The notes: a model not told the origin generated them from the letters alone. Shown: positions 44,530 through 54,219, counted from the stretch's first letter. The stretch is 64,000 nt of DNA from JAZDMK01 sp043800975 (GCA_043800975.1 JAZDMK010000301.1:8388-72387), one strand, 5' to 3'. Program-made: numbers and translations.

Positions 44530-45108
44530 TCAGAGATTCATCAAAAATGCCATTAGCTTCTCAATCGCCCGTCCTCTGTGGCTAATCGAATTCTTTATAT
44601 CAAGTGGCATTTCGGCAAAGGTCTGGCTGAAGCCATTGGGAAGGAAAACGGGATCGTAGCCAAAACCATCGCCGCCTTTTTTATCTTTGATAATCGTTCC
44701 ATCCACACGGCCTTCAAAAGTATAAATCTTTCCTTCTATTATTAACGCAATCACGCAGCGGAAGCAAGCCTTGCGGTTTTCAATGGTATGCATTTCCTGC
44801 AGCAGCTTATTCACATTGTCATCGAATGAGCAGCCGGGTCCTGCATAGCGCGCGCTGTATACGCCGGGTCTGCCATCGAGTGCATCCACTTCCAGACCGG
44901 TATCATCGGCAAAGCAGGGCATGCCGTACATTTTCCATACAGCTTCTGCTTTTTCAATAGCGTTTCCGTCCAGCGTTTCATGCGTTTCCGCGAGTTCACC
45001 TTTGAATCCTTTTTCATCCAGACTGATCAGCTGTGCATGCGCTTCGGCAAGCAGTGCCTGCACTTCTTCGAGCTTGTGTTTGTTCTGCGTGGCAAAAATA
45101 AGTTCCAT
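44530..45108 (-). CDS. rdgB: XTP/dITP diphosphatase (RdgB/HAM1)
   Basis: A 192-residue nucleotide house-cleaning enzyme removing dITP/XTP. MELIFATQNKHKLEEVQ at the start, ADDTGLEVDAL and the SHRGRAIEKL end are diagnostic. ATG 45108 is preferred to 45126, which lies inside the TAACTTTG box at 45124-45131. Divergent from purD. Confidence 0.95.
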   Translation of the reverse strand: MELIFATQNKHKLEEVQALLAEAHAQLISLDEKGFKGELAETHETLDGNAIEKAEAVWKMYGMPCFADDTGLEVDALDGRPGVYSARYAGPGCSFDDNVNKLLQEMHTIENRKACFRCVIALIIEGKIYTFEGRVDGTIIKDKKGGDGFGYDPVFLPNGFSQTFAEMPLDIKNSISHRGRAIEKLMAFLMNL

Positions 45109-45123
45109 AATTCCGCTTTGCTG

Positions 45124-45131
45124 CAAAGTTA
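45124..45131 (-). promoter_or_regulatory. -7 box for rdgB
   Basis: The minus strand reads TAACTTTG, 15 nt before ATG 45108. Confidence 0.45.
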
Positions 45132-45190
45132 GAAAATTGATGATGTGTTTTTTCGGCTGTTTAAAAAAATTAAAAGTTGCATAAAAATTT

Positions 45191-45198
45191 TAACTTTG
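45191..45198 (+). promoter_or_regulatory. -7 box for purD
   Basis: TAACTTTG followed by CCCTACG and the ATG at 45206, so the leader is at most a few nucleotides. Compare rseC: TACTTTTG then CCCTATG. Confidence 0.5.
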
Positions 45199-45205
45199 CC
45201 CTACG

Positions 45206-46492
45206 ATGGAAAAGATGAATGTATTATTGCTCGGATCCGGCGGACGTGAACACGCTTTTGCCTGGAAGATGCGGCAGAGCCCGCTCGTGGATCAGTTGTT
45301 TATTGCACCCGGAAATGCCGGCACCGCAATGGAGGGAACCAATGTATACCTGTCTCTTTCCGACTTTTCGTCCATTGCCGAATTTCTGATAAAAAATAAA
45401 ATCGGATTGCTTGTCGTGGGTCCCGAAGAACCTTTGGTGAAAGGGCTGGCTGATTTTATCCGCGCCAGTGAAAATACAAAACATGTGCTGGTCACAGGTC
45501 CCGGTGCAGCCGGTGCGCAGCTGGAGGGAAGCAAGGCTTTTTCGAAGGAATTTATGGTTCGTCACAAAATTCCAACTGCATTTTATAAAACATTTACTGC
45601 CGATACTTTAAACGATTCAATTCAATTTCTCGATACAGTGGAACCGCCCTATGTTCTGAAAGCCGACGGTCTTGCAGCCGGAAAGGGTGTGATTATTACC
45701 TCCGATAAAAAGGAAGCGGAAGACGAACTGAAGAAAATGATGCTGGATGCAAAGTTTGGCAACGCAGGAAAGACGGTCGTTATCGAACAATATTTAACAG
45801 GCATTGAAGTTTCTGTTTTCATCCTCACCGATGGAAAAGATTATGTGATATTGCCCGAAGCGAAAGATTACAAACGGATAGGAGAGGGTGACACCGGGCC
45901 GAATACCGGCGGGATGGGATGTGTTTCTCCAGTACCTTTCGCCGATGAAGAATTTATGAAGAAAGTAAAAGAGCGCATCATTCAGCCTACGGTGGATGGT
46001 TTGCAAAGAGAAGATATTTTTTATTCCGGCTTTATTTTCTTCGGCCTTATGAATGTACATGGTGATCCCATGGTGATCGAATACAACTGCCGCATGGGCG
46101 ATCCTGAATCGGAAGTGGTTGTTCCGCGCATCAAAAACGATTTTGTGGAATTGCTGATTGCCGGTGCGAAAGGAGAGCTGAAGGGAAATATAATAGAAAC
46201 AGATGAGCGTGCTGCTGCTACGGTAATGCTTGTATCGGCAGGCTATCCCGGCGATTACGAAAAAGGAAAAACGATTACACTACCGGCTCAAGTAGATAAC
46301 GGAATTTTATTTCATGCAGGAACGTCAATGAAGGACGGCGCAGTTGTAACAACCGGCGGACGTGTGATGGCGGTTACATCGTATGGAAAAGATTTGCCAG
46401 AAGCATTAAACTGTTCTTACGAAAAAATCAAGGGAATTCATTTTGAAGGAATGAATTTCAGAAGAGACATCGGAAAAGATTTATCTGTATAA
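45206..46492 (+). CDS. purD: Phosphoribosylamine-glycine ligase
   Basis: A 428-residue ATP-grasp enzyme, step 2 of purine synthesis. Visible are LLLGSGGREHAFAWKM, GPEEPLVKGLAD, KADGLAAGKGV, PNTGGMGCVSP and EYNCRMGDPESE. Starts ATG 45206 or 45215 (MNVLLL). Not in an operon with other pur genes here; it is followed 3 nt later by a membrane-protein gene. Confidence 0.96.
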   Translation: MEKMNVLLLGSGGREHAFAWKMRQSPLVDQLFIAPGNAGTAMEGTNVYLSLSDFSSIAEFLIKNKIGLLVVGPEEPLVKGLADFIRASENTKHVLVTGPGAAGAQLEGSKAFSKEFMVRHKIPTAFYKTFTADTLNDSIQFLDTVEPPYVLKADGLAAGKGVIITSDKKEAEDELKKMMLDAKFGNAGKTVVIEQYLTGIEVSVFILTDGKDYVILPEAKDYKRIGEGDTGPNTGGMGCVSPVPFADEEFMKKVKERIIQPTVDGLQREDIFYSGFIFFGLMNVHGDPMVIEYNCRMGDPESEVVVPRIKNDFVELLIAGAKGELKGNIIETDERAAATVMLVSAGYPGDYEKGKTITLPAQVDNGILFHAGTSMKDGAVVTTGGRVMAVTSYGKDLPEALNCSYEKIKGIHFEGMNFRRDIGKDLSV

Positions 46493-46495
46493 AAA

Positions 46496-47896
46496 ATGCA
46501 AGTAGTAACCATTGGTCAAAAAATATGGGGCGCCAACGTGCAGCCGGGCTTTTTTGACATATGTTTAATGACTACTTATTTTATTGTCATTTATCTTATC
46601 ATTAAATTAATTGAAAACAAAAACAGGTTAAAGAATCCTGCTTACAATTATTTTTCTATTGGATTTCTGATTAAAGTATTCATGAGTCAGGCGATTTGCA
46701 TTGTATATACTTATGTTTATTCTGGAGGAGATTCGACAGCTTATTATGTGAGTGCCGAAAAAATGGGAGAGCTCGCTTTTGATAATTCTTACGGATATTT
46801 CAGGATTTTAATGGGCTCAATTGGATACGAAAATTTCAGCGAGTATGGTCTTCCTACTTGGTTTGACTGGCCATTCAGGTTTGATGATCAGTCTTCATGG
46901 GTGGTTGTTCGCCTTACCAGTTTGTTCACCATTATTGGGTTTAAAAACTATTTTACAACATCACTATTATTATCTATTTTCTCTTATTTTGGAACATGGA
47001 AATTATTTTTGCTTTTAAATAGGCTTTATCCCGGAAAATCGAAACAACTCGCAATCGCATTCTTATTCATTCCATCGGTTGCTTTCTGGGGTTCTGGAAT
47101 ATTAAAAGATACTTACACGTATTCAGCAATCTGTTGGTTTATGTTTTGTTTTTACAAAATTTTTATCGACAGAAGTAAATTTGCATCCAATCTGATCGGG
47201 TTATTTATTGCAATCTATATAATCATTATTATCAAACCATACATTTTAGTAGCATTGCTCCCGGGATGTTTTTTGTGGTTCAGTCATAGTTGGTACATGC
47301 GTGGAAAGACCGGCTTTATGAGGTTTGCAACCCTGCCATTAATTCTAGTGATTGCTCTGTTTGTCAATATTTTTATTATTTCGACTGTAAGAAAGAATTT
47401 AGGTGAATATGGTACAATAGAGGGAATTTTGAATAAAGCAGTGGCGACTCAAATGGATTTGAAAAATGATTTTTATGGCGGAGAGTCTTTTAACATTGGA
47501 GAATTTGATGCAAATATTGGAAGTGTCATAGCAAAAGTGCCGGAAGGTTTGATTGCCGGATTATACCGACCCTTTCTTTGGGAGGCTAAAAACCCTTTGA
47601 TGTTGTTATCAGCGATTGAAAATTTATTTCTGCTAATTTTACTCTTTTACGTCTTGATTAAAATAAGTCTAAAAAAATCAATTAAAATTGTAATTGCCAA
47701 TCCCTATCTATTTTTTACACTTTCTTTTTCATTATTTCTGGCTTTCTCTATTGGTTTAACATCTTCAAATTTCGGTTCGCTGGTCAGATATAAGATCCCG
47801 ATTATCCCATTTTATGTATCTGGTCTTTTTTTGTTGATTGGAATAGCGAAGGATAAAAAAAATGAAAAAAAACTCAATGATAAGAATCTTTTATAA
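46496..47896 (+). CDS. Polytopic membrane protein beside the glycan cluster
   Basis: A 466-residue protein with about ten to twelve helices and a periplasmic-type loop (YYVSAEKMGELAF... and WFDWPFRFDDQSSW). There is no clear family signature; it resembles glycan-cluster membrane proteins such as polymerases or membrane glycosyltransferases only in topology. It sits 3 nt after purD and its 3' end overlaps the convergent glycosyltransferase by 6 nt. First gene on the left edge of the sugar cluster. Confidence 0.7.
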   Translation: MQVVTIGQKIWGANVQPGFFDICLMTTYFIVIYLIIKLIENKNRLKNPAYNYFSIGFLIKVFMSQAICIVYTYVYSGGDSTAYYVSAEKMGELAFDNSYGYFRILMGSIGYENFSEYGLPTWFDWPFRFDDQSSWVVVRLTSLFTIIGFKNYFTTSLLLSIFSYFGTWKLFLLLNRLYPGKSKQLAIAFLFIPSVAFWGSGILKDTYTYSAICWFMFCFYKIFIDRSKFASNLIGLFIAIYIIIIIKPYILVALLPGCFLWFSHSWYMRGKTGFMRFATLPLILVIALFVNIFIISTVRKNLGEYGTIEGILNKAVATQMDLKNDFYGGESFNIGEFDANIGSVIAKVPEGLIAGLYRPFLWEAKNPLMLLSAIENLFLLILLFYVLIKISLKKSIKIVIANPYLFFTLSFSLFLAFSIGLTSSNFGSLVRYKIPIIPFYVSGLFLLIGIAKDKKNEKKLNDKNLL

Positions 47897-49099
47897 ATTG
47901 TATATCGATCGGTAGATTTTTTCAGCATTCGCAATGTCACGATATTTCTCGGCAAGGTGCCGAATTCTCTTCTTACTACCTGTTTCTAAAAGTATCTGAT
48001 TGATTTTTAAAAATGCATTTGAATACTCACTTTTTGAAAACGAATGGAGAACTGCGCCTGCATTTTCTGATTCAATAATTTCCGAATCATCAGAAATGTT
48101 TTGGGGAATTATAACCGGCAACCCCATTGCCCAGTATTCGCCATCTTTAACCGAGGTGCAATAGCGTTTTGATGGAACCGGCTTAACCGGGTTGATTGCA
48201 AAATAGGAAATCCCCAGATAGGAAGGAAGCATTTCGTTGGACGACCATGTAATTAATATTTGTTTTTCGGGAAGTGAAAAGTCAAGAATGTATTTTTTAA
48301 TTAATTCTTCCTGTGAGCGTGTAAGAATTATAAAGAACAGGCGGTCGCCGAAGAATTCAAAAGCGGCATGTAATATTTCAAAAAATTCTTTCTCAAGGTA
48401 GATTCCTCCAATTTTTCCTGCATAAATGCCAACTATTTTATTTTCTAAAGGATAAAGTTTAAACAACTCTTCTTTTTGAATCTGATCGGGATTAAACCTT
48501 GCAAGATCCACACTGGCTGGTTTTGCGAAAAACAATTTGGGTGTAATATGTAACGTTTCTGTAAGATATTCACGCATTTTTTCTACGGTGGCAATGATCG
48601 CATATGCCTGCTTTGCTTGCTTCTTCTCGTAACGAAGCATAATTTTAAATGCTTTATCTGTTTTCTTCCAGGTGCCATTCTCAACCATCGATTCAGCATG
48701 AGGCTCAAAAGTGTCGAGAATTAATTTTCTTCCCGTAAGCTTAGATAGCATATAACCCATTACACCGGCAGGAGGGCAGAATGAATGTATGGCATCAATT
48801 TTATTTATTATTATCAGAAAGAAAAGACGCAGCAGATTATATCCAAAAGTAAGTCTGGCTTTAAAACCGAAATGAGTATAAGGTGCGCGAAGCAAAAAGA
48901 TATTTGATTCTGAATGTCGTTGTGATTCCTTTTTCCAACTTTCGCTATCATTGGAAAAGTTCGGATTCTCCATTGTAAAAAGCCATACTCTGCAATTTTC
49001 CCCGCATGCTTTTTGAATTTGATGTATGCAGGGGAGTACATGATTTTGAACCAAAGGATCCTCATAACTCCAATATGTTATGGCAAGTATTCGCTTCAT
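47891..49099 (-). CDS. Glycosyltransferase, GT4-like
   Basis: A 402-residue GT-B-fold protein. The first half begins MKRILAITYWSYEDPLVQNH; the second half holds GIYAGKIGGIYLEKEF (about 230) and GEYWAMGLPVIIPQ near the usual donor-binding E. It would add a sugar during glycan assembly. Its ATG overlaps the upstream GT2 gene by 4 nt. Last gene of a seven-gene minus transcript. Confidence 0.85.
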   Translation of the reverse strand: MKRILAITYWSYEDPLVQNHVLPCIHQIQKACGENCRVWLFTMENPNFSNDSESWKKESQRHSESNIFLLRAPYTHFGFKARLTFGYNLLRLFFLIIINKIDAIHSFCPPAGVMGYMLSKLTGRKLILDTFEPHAESMVENGTWKKTDKAFKIMLRYEKKQAKQAYAIIATVEKMREYLTETLHITPKLFFAKPASVDLARFNPDQIQKEELFKLYPLENKIVGIYAGKIGGIYLEKEFFEILHAAFEFFGDRLFFIILTRSQEELIKKYILDFSLPEKQILITWSSNEMLPSYLGISYFAINPVKPVPSKRYCTSVKDGEYWAMGLPVIIPQNISDDSEIIESENAGAVLHSFSKSEYSNAFLKINQILLETGSKKRIRHLAEKYRDIANAEKIYRSIYNL

Positions 49100-49971
49100 G
49101 AAAATATCTTAGCTATAACTTTAAATATTGATGGAGGGTATACAAAAAAGGCCTTTGTAATGAATAACAAACTTCTTGATTTTGATTTTCCTTCTTTCCA
49201 CCAGCTTCCAGCCAATACCAGATACATGTTTGAAAAGCATTTTCTTTGGAAAAAAGAATTGTGATAAAAAGAGTTTTCTTTTGCTTTGTTATAAACAATT
49301 ATCTCGTCGTGTTCCATTAAAGAAATGTTTTTATGCATATTCTGGCTATGAACCCGATAATGAACCAAAACCTGATCAATTGCATGAAAGGGAAAGCGGT
49401 AGGCAACGCGAATAAAATAATCCTGATCAGCAGAAAGTGAAAGAGAAGGATCAAATTCGCCACAGATGTCAATAACATTTCTGCGAAAGAGAATGCTGCT
49501 GGGGCCCGGAACAGTGCATCCTTCCCAAAGAAGTAAATTTTTCAGGCAGTTGCCGGTTTTGCCCGAAAGTATTGTATTTTGTACTTTTGAATTTTCATCA
49601 ATAAACTGTACAGGAGAATGAACAGCTACAACAGAATCCGATGTTGAAAATAAACTAATTTTTTTTTCGAGATTTTCAGGTAACCAAAGATCATCAGCAT
49701 CTAGAAATGCAATAATATCACCTTTTGAATTGTTAAATCCGGTATTACGTGCAACGGAAACTCCTGTGTTTTTTTGAAAGTAGTAATGAATACGTGGATC
49801 TGCTTCAGTTAATGATAAAACAATTTCTTTCGTTTGATCAGTTGACCCGTCGTCGACAACAATAATTTCCCAGTTTGAATAAGTTTGATGAATAACAGAT
49901 TCAAGGGTCTCTCGTATATACCGGCTGGCATTATATGCAGGAATTATTACGGAAACCAGTGGTGTGTACAT
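49096..49971 (-). CDS. Glycosyltransferase family 2
   Basis: From ATG 49971, 291 residues. VSVIIPAYNASRYIRETL, VDDGSTDQT, the DxD-type FLDADDLW (about 91) and the later NTGFNNSKGDIIAF support GT-A fold inverting transferase. The ORF from 50013 would overlap the FkbM stop; ATG 49971 leaves a 13-nt gap. Confidence 0.92.
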   Translation of the reverse strand: MYTPLVSVIIPAYNASRYIRETLESVIHQTYSNWEIIVVDDGSTDQTKEIVLSLTEADPRIHYYFQKNTGVSVARNTGFNNSKGDIIAFLDADDLWLPENLEKKISLFSTSDSVVAVHSPVQFIDENSKVQNTILSGKTGNCLKNLLLWEGCTVPGPSSILFRRNVIDICGEFDPSLSLSADQDYFIRVAYRFPFHAIDQVLVHYRVHSQNMHKNISLMEHDEIIVYNKAKENSFYHNSFFQRKCFSNMYLVLAGSWWKEGKSKSRSLLFITKAFFVYPPSIFKVIAKIFS

Positions 49972-49984
49972 TTTATTTAATGAA

Positions 49985-50845
49985 TTAGTCAATGAGAGGG
50001 AAGCAAAAAGCATTTAAATCAGCACCAGAAAAAGAGAAATCGTTTTCAAGAAAACTATTGTCAGCAGGATTGAAAATACGGTACTTCATTTTTCTAAAAA
50101 AGCTTACAACTTCTTCAGCCGAAGTTCCAAGCTCTTTAAGATTCTTATCAATAATTTCAATAAACACAAAGGGTCGCGCATGCTCAATTATTACCTGAGC
50201 TCCAAGCAGAACTTTATACTCAAAACCCTCGACATCAATTTTAATCAAATTGGGTAAGGGAATTTGATTTGTTTTTACAAACTGATCCAATGAATAAACT
50301 TTTACTTCTTCAAAATCTCTGTTTTCGCATTCGTTTAATATTCTGTTCATTCCCCTGTTTCCCTTATCAAATGAATACAGTTTGAAAGTTCCTTCCTGAT
50401 CTCCAAGAGCACACTGAAAGCAACTTAAGTTTGTAGCAGAATTCAAACGGATGTTGGTTTGAAGTTTCGAAAAATTAAAGGAATCCGGCTCAAATGCATA
50501 CACATGGCCCTGAGGTGCGTATTTTGAAAAGTTTAATGCAAGTTCTCCAATGTTGGCTCCTATATCGTAAATGATAAAATCATTTTTAATTTGTGAAAAA
50601 AGATGTTTTTTTTCTTTTTCAGCAAACCCAAAATACAGATACCAATCCATGAAGTCCGAAATATTCAGTTGGTAGTTGATTCCATTGCGCTTCACATTTC
50701 GGATACTATTTGTTTTGTAAAAATGATTGGGAGCAGGTATTCGTGTAGTAAAACCCCGGGAATCGGAATTCTTTGTAAATAATAGAATTATTTTCTCAAA
50801 GGGTGAAAAAGTAAAAAGCTTTCGTATGAGATTTTTAAAAATCAT
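49985..50845 (-). CDS. FkbM-family methyltransferase
   Basis: A 286-residue SAM-dependent methyltransferase. IIYDIGANIGELALNFSKYA (motif I), YAFEPDSFNFSKL and LIKIDVEGFEYKVLLGA identify the FkbM family, which O-methylates sugars in glycan clusters. It overlaps its upstream glycosyltransferase by 4 nt. One of four FkbM proteins in the cluster. Confidence 0.9.
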   Translation of the reverse strand: MIFKNLIRKLFTFSPFEKIILLFTKNSDSRGFTTRIPAPNHFYKTNSIRNVKRNGINYQLNISDFMDWYLYFGFAEKEKKHLFSQIKNDFIIYDIGANIGELALNFSKYAPQGHVYAFEPDSFNFSKLQTNIRLNSATNLSCFQCALGDQEGTFKLYSFDKGNRGMNRILNECENRDFEEVKVYSLDQFVKTNQIPLPNLIKIDVEGFEYKVLLGAQVIIEHARPFVFIEIIDKNLKELGTSAEEVVSFFRKMKYRIFNPADNSFLENDFSFSGADLNAFCFPLID

Positions 50846-51972
50846 TTTTTAAATGTGTTATTATAAATCTCTAGATAACGTTGAAACATTAATTCAACAT
50901 CAAAATACTTTAATGCCGTTTCGCGTGCTTTTGTTCCCATGCCGGAGTTGCAGTTCTCAATTACATAATTGATGCCCTCAGCGAGACTGACTGGATTATT
51001 TTCTTCAGCCAGGTAACCGTTTTCTTTATGAACAAAAACATCACGTGCACAACCACGGGCTGTTGATACAATACAAGTGCCGCTCATCATAGCTTCAGCT
51101 ATCACAAACCCGAAAGCTTCAGACTGGGAAGTGTGAACCATGCAGCACATGACAGAGTATAGATTTGCGAGCGTTTGTTTGTCTACCCAACCTGTGATGA
51201 TAAAATGATTTTCCAGTCCTTTATTCCGAATCATGGTTTTTAGTTCTTCTTTATAGTCGGGATCACCGGAACCAACAAAAACAAATAAAGCTTCAGGATG
51301 TTTAGAAATAACTTTTTCGGCTGCTTCAATAACAAGGTTGTTATTTTTTAGCGGAGTTAATCTGCCTACAGCCGCAACAATTTTTCGGTTATGCAGCCCA
51401 AATTTATCTTTTACAGCTTTAATTTCTTCTTCTGAGCGTGAGTGAAAAACATTCGGGGAAATTCCCTGATGAACAACAATGACTTTCTCCGGGTTTGCTT
51501 TTTCATGATTAAGAATAAATTCTTTCGATTCTTCTGAAACTGCTACAATGACAGAAGCGTTGCGGTTATTAAACCGGTCGAATTTCATGATGCCCGGATT
51601 GTAATTGTAATGAATCCAGGTGTCTTGTTTGGTGACTGCCCGAACAGGAACTCCAGCCAGTTTAGCTGCAAATAATGAGGGTACAGCATCATCAAAAAGA
51701 TGCGGATTGACAGCATCGGGCTTTATTCTGCGAAATATTCTGTATAATTTAAAGAAGGATGAAACCATACTTCTCTTCCTTTTGTTGCTGTCAAAATATA
51801 CCCAAATGCAATCACAGCCGAGTTCTTCCATTTCGTCAAGCATAGCTGGCCTTTCTTTGTGCAGGGCAATGAAAGTCAGCTTAATGTCCGGATATTTTGA
51901 TGTGAGCTCTGCAAACCATGTAAAGTAATGCACAGATGAATTGTTTGCCATTAATATTACAGCATGCGTCAT
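50842..51972 (-). CDS. Glycosyltransferase family 4
   Basis: A 376-residue GT-B enzyme. VGRLTPLKNNNLVIEA (about 205), HTSQSEAFGFVIAEAM (about 290) with the EAFGF donor signature, and GNGYLAE-like tail are typical of GT4. 4-nt overlaps with both neighbours. Confidence 0.93.
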   Translation of the reverse strand: MTHAVILMANNSSVHYFTWFAELTSKYPDIKLTFIALHKERPAMLDEMEELGCDCIWVYFDSNKRKRSMVSSFFKLYRIFRRIKPDAVNPHLFDDAVPSLFAAKLAGVPVRAVTKQDTWIHYNYNPGIMKFDRFNNRNASVIVAVSEESKEFILNHEKANPEKVIVVHQGISPNVFHSRSEEEIKAVKDKFGLHNRKIVAAVGRLTPLKNNNLVIEAAEKVISKHPEALFVFVGSGDPDYKEELKTMIRNKGLENHFIITGWVDKQTLANLYSVMCCMVHTSQSEAFGFVIAEAMMSGTCIVSTARGCARDVFVHKENGYLAEENNPVSLAEGINYVIENCNSGMGTKARETALKYFDVELMFQRYLEIYNNTFKK

Positions 51973-53072
51973 GGTGTTAGCAGATTTTCAAGTTTAGAAA
52001 TAAAATTTCCATAAGTATGTTCATGTGCAAAAGAAATTCTTTTTTTTGCAAAAATTTCTTCCTCACCGTTTTTCAAATAGTTTTCCAGAAGTGTTGTTGC
52101 ATCTGAACTTTTTTTATACATATACAATTTGTCGGATGTGGAGTCGTAATCATTAAGTACAGGAGTGAAAACGGGTTTCCCCATGGCAAGATATTGCAGT
52201 ATTTTATGATGATTTATTACATTCCAGTAAAGGTCAGTAACCATGGGAGCAATACAAAAACGGGCATTACTGATATAATTTTTGAGTTGTTTGAAATGAA
52301 CCGGAGGGATATAAATCAGATTGGGATATTTTTTTTCAAGAAATAGTTTTGCAGGCAAAGGGTGCGATGCATTGAACGTTTGGCGGCCAACAAAAACAAA
52401 AGGAATATCTGGAAATTTTATCAGCATTTGTTCAATAAGTGCATAATCAATCCGGAATGGGTCCAGATTACCAACATATAAACCATACTGCATGGAAGGT
52501 AAATCATGTTTGTATAGTTCAGGGGGGTCTGCAACAAACTCATCTTCGGATATTCCATGCGGTATAATATGCATGTCTTTTCCATAACGGCATAGTTTTT
52601 TTTCAAAATCACGGGAAACGAGAATAAGTGAATTGACATTAGAACAAAGTGACAAATACTCCTTTTTGTAATCATCAACGCAATGAAACAAGGAGTAAGT
52701 TGCACCAAAACTTTTAGGATCCGTAAGGCGGAGAGGGTCAAATGACCAAAAGATAAAATCAGAAAACTGAATAGATGAAAAATATTTTTTTAGTCTTGAT
52801 TGAATACTTTCTTCATTGAGACGAAAGAAAAAATCAGATTTGACTGCTGAGGGATATTTGTTCCTGTAAGAAATAACAGATAGGTTTGCTGTAATTTCAA
52901 CAGAATTAATTTTTCGGTTAAAAAAATTTGAAGGTTTCCAGTTTGTAGGTGGGTTAACAAAGATAATTTTGTTTTTCCTGGATAATTCATAGGCCCAATT
53001 GTGTTTTGAATACCAGATATCACCCCAGGGTTCATTGGAAACAATAACAATATTACGACCTTCCAGTTTCAC
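51969..53072 (-). CDS. Glycosyltransferase (TuaH/GT1-4 like)
   Basis: A 367-residue GT-B-fold protein starting with GTG. MKLEGRNIVIVSNEPWGDIW at the N-terminus and VGNLDPFRIDYALIEQ, IPHGISEDEF and APMVTDLYWNVINHHKILQYLAMGKPV in the C-terminal half resemble TuaH-like transferases. Overlaps the next gene by 4 nt; follows the amidotransferase by 12 nt. Confidence 0.85.
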   Translation of the reverse strand: MKLEGRNIVIVSNEPWGDIWYSKHNWAYELSRKNKIIFVNPPTNWKPSNFFNRKINSVEITANLSVISYRNKYPSAVKSDFFFRLNEESIQSRLKKYFSSIQFSDFIFWSFDPLRLTDPKSFGATYSLFHCVDDYKKEYLSLCSNVNSLILVSRDFEKKLCRYGKDMHIIPHGISEDEFVADPPELYKHDLPSMQYGLYVGNLDPFRIDYALIEQMLIKFPDIPFVFVGRQTFNASHPLPAKLFLEKKYPNLIYIPPVHFKQLKNYISNARFCIAPMVTDLYWNVINHHKILQYLAMGKPVFTPVLNDYDSTSDKLYMYKKSSDATTLLENYLKNGEEEIFAKKRISFAHEHTYGNFISKLENLLTP

Positions 53073-53084
53073 AATGTAAAGGTA

Positions 53085-54218
53085 TTATTTTTTCCGGTTT
53101 CTTCCTGTAATCCTCGATAGAGTCTCCAGAATCCTGAAATGACGCGTTAAATAGGATGGGTAATCGGTATGTTTTTTTATTGGCGCACGCATGATGCTTT
53201 CAAATTCTTCTTCGGTAAGACCAAGTTTTTTAATCACATATTCTTTGTCGTCTTTCAGCATCTGCTCTTCATAAGGAGGCTTACTAATCATTTCCAGTGC
53301 TTCTTTACGGGAAATCTGTCCGGAACATACCATAGTAGAAAGATGAGCTTTTCGTTTGTCTATTCCAAACTTTACAGGCAAAATGTAACCCTGATAAAAC
53401 CGGGTAAAAACGGACTCATAATGCTTACCTCCATAATCTTTCCAATCAAAATCATCCATTAAAAGTTGTTTTGCTTCATTACGATGATACTTCGTGTAAT
53501 TCAAAAGCTGAACGGTTTTAATTTTCCCTGATTTTGCATTCACATACTGATCTTTGAAATTCCAGATCGGGTATGTTTTTCGTTTAAGTTTTCCAAAGCG
53601 ATTGTGAATAGCTCGTATGTTTAATCCATCAAGTTTCCAGTGATACCAAGCTTCGGGGAGAATGCCTTCTGTGACTGTATTGTGACCGGTGATAACATGA
53701 CGGATTTTAAACTTTCTGGCAGTTTTGTATAAAATTGCAACAATTGCCTGATCCGTAATTAACTCAATATCCAGAACAGATGCTCTCAGAAAAGACAACT
53801 GTATGTCCCGGAATTCTTCCCAGTCATTCACATATGTGTATAAATCTAAATCCAATCTATTCAGAACACCTTCAATATTTTTAACAGCTAATTCAGAGTT
53901 CCAGCCATTGTCGTAATGAACGATTAGGGGTCTCAACCCGATTTTTTTTGTGAAATAGGCAAGGTATGTGCTGTCTACGCCACCACTGATTCCGCAAATG
54001 CAATCATATTGTTTTCCTTCTCCGGCTTTTTTAATTTCCTTAATTACGTCTTGAAGTCTTTCATCCTCTTTCTCTTCGGGAATATTTGTAACTGAATACA
54101 TTTTTTCATACTCGTAGCAAAAGTTACAAATACCTTCGCTGTCAAAAGTTATGTCTTCTACATCGGACGTTGATAAAATACAACGTTTACAAATTTGGTA
54201 TGGTTTGTCGGATTTCAG
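53085..54218 (-). CDS. N-acetyl-sugar amidotransferase (WbpG/PseA-like), CTG start
   Basis: A PP-loop enzyme converting an N-acetyl sugar to an acetamidino sugar. GISGGVDSTYLAYF is the PP-loop; GHNTVTEGILPEAW and RKTYPIWNF follow. The first ATG (54101) gives 338 residues and loses a zinc-ribbon-like start. In the same frame upstream, without stops, are CKRCIL, then FDSEGICNFC, typical of the family N-terminus. The frame holds no ATG, GTG or TTG; CTG at 54218, 1 nt after the upstream GT2 stop (TAA), would give 377 residues. Start by coupling at CTG is inferred. No HisH or HisF-like partner genes are beside it. Confidence 0.85.
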   Translation of the reverse strand: MKSDKPYQICKRCILSTSDVEDITFDSEGICNFCYEYEKMYSVTNIPEEKEDERLQDVIKEIKKAGEGKQYDCICGISGGVDSTYLAYFTKKIGLRPLIVHYDNGWNSELAVKNIEGVLNRLDLDLYTYVNDWEEFRDIQLSFLRASVLDIELITDQAIVAILYKTARKFKIRHVITGHNTVTEGILPEAWYHWKLDGLNIRAIHNRFGKLKRKTYPIWNFKDQYVNAKSGKIKTVQLLNYTKYHRNEAKQLLMDDFDWKDYGGKHYESVFTRFYQGYILPVKFGIDKRKAHLSTMVCSGQISRKEALEMISKPPYEEQMLKDDKEYVIKKLGLTEEEFESIMRAPIKKHTDYPSYLTRHFRILETLSRITGRNRKK

Positions 54219-54219
54219 A

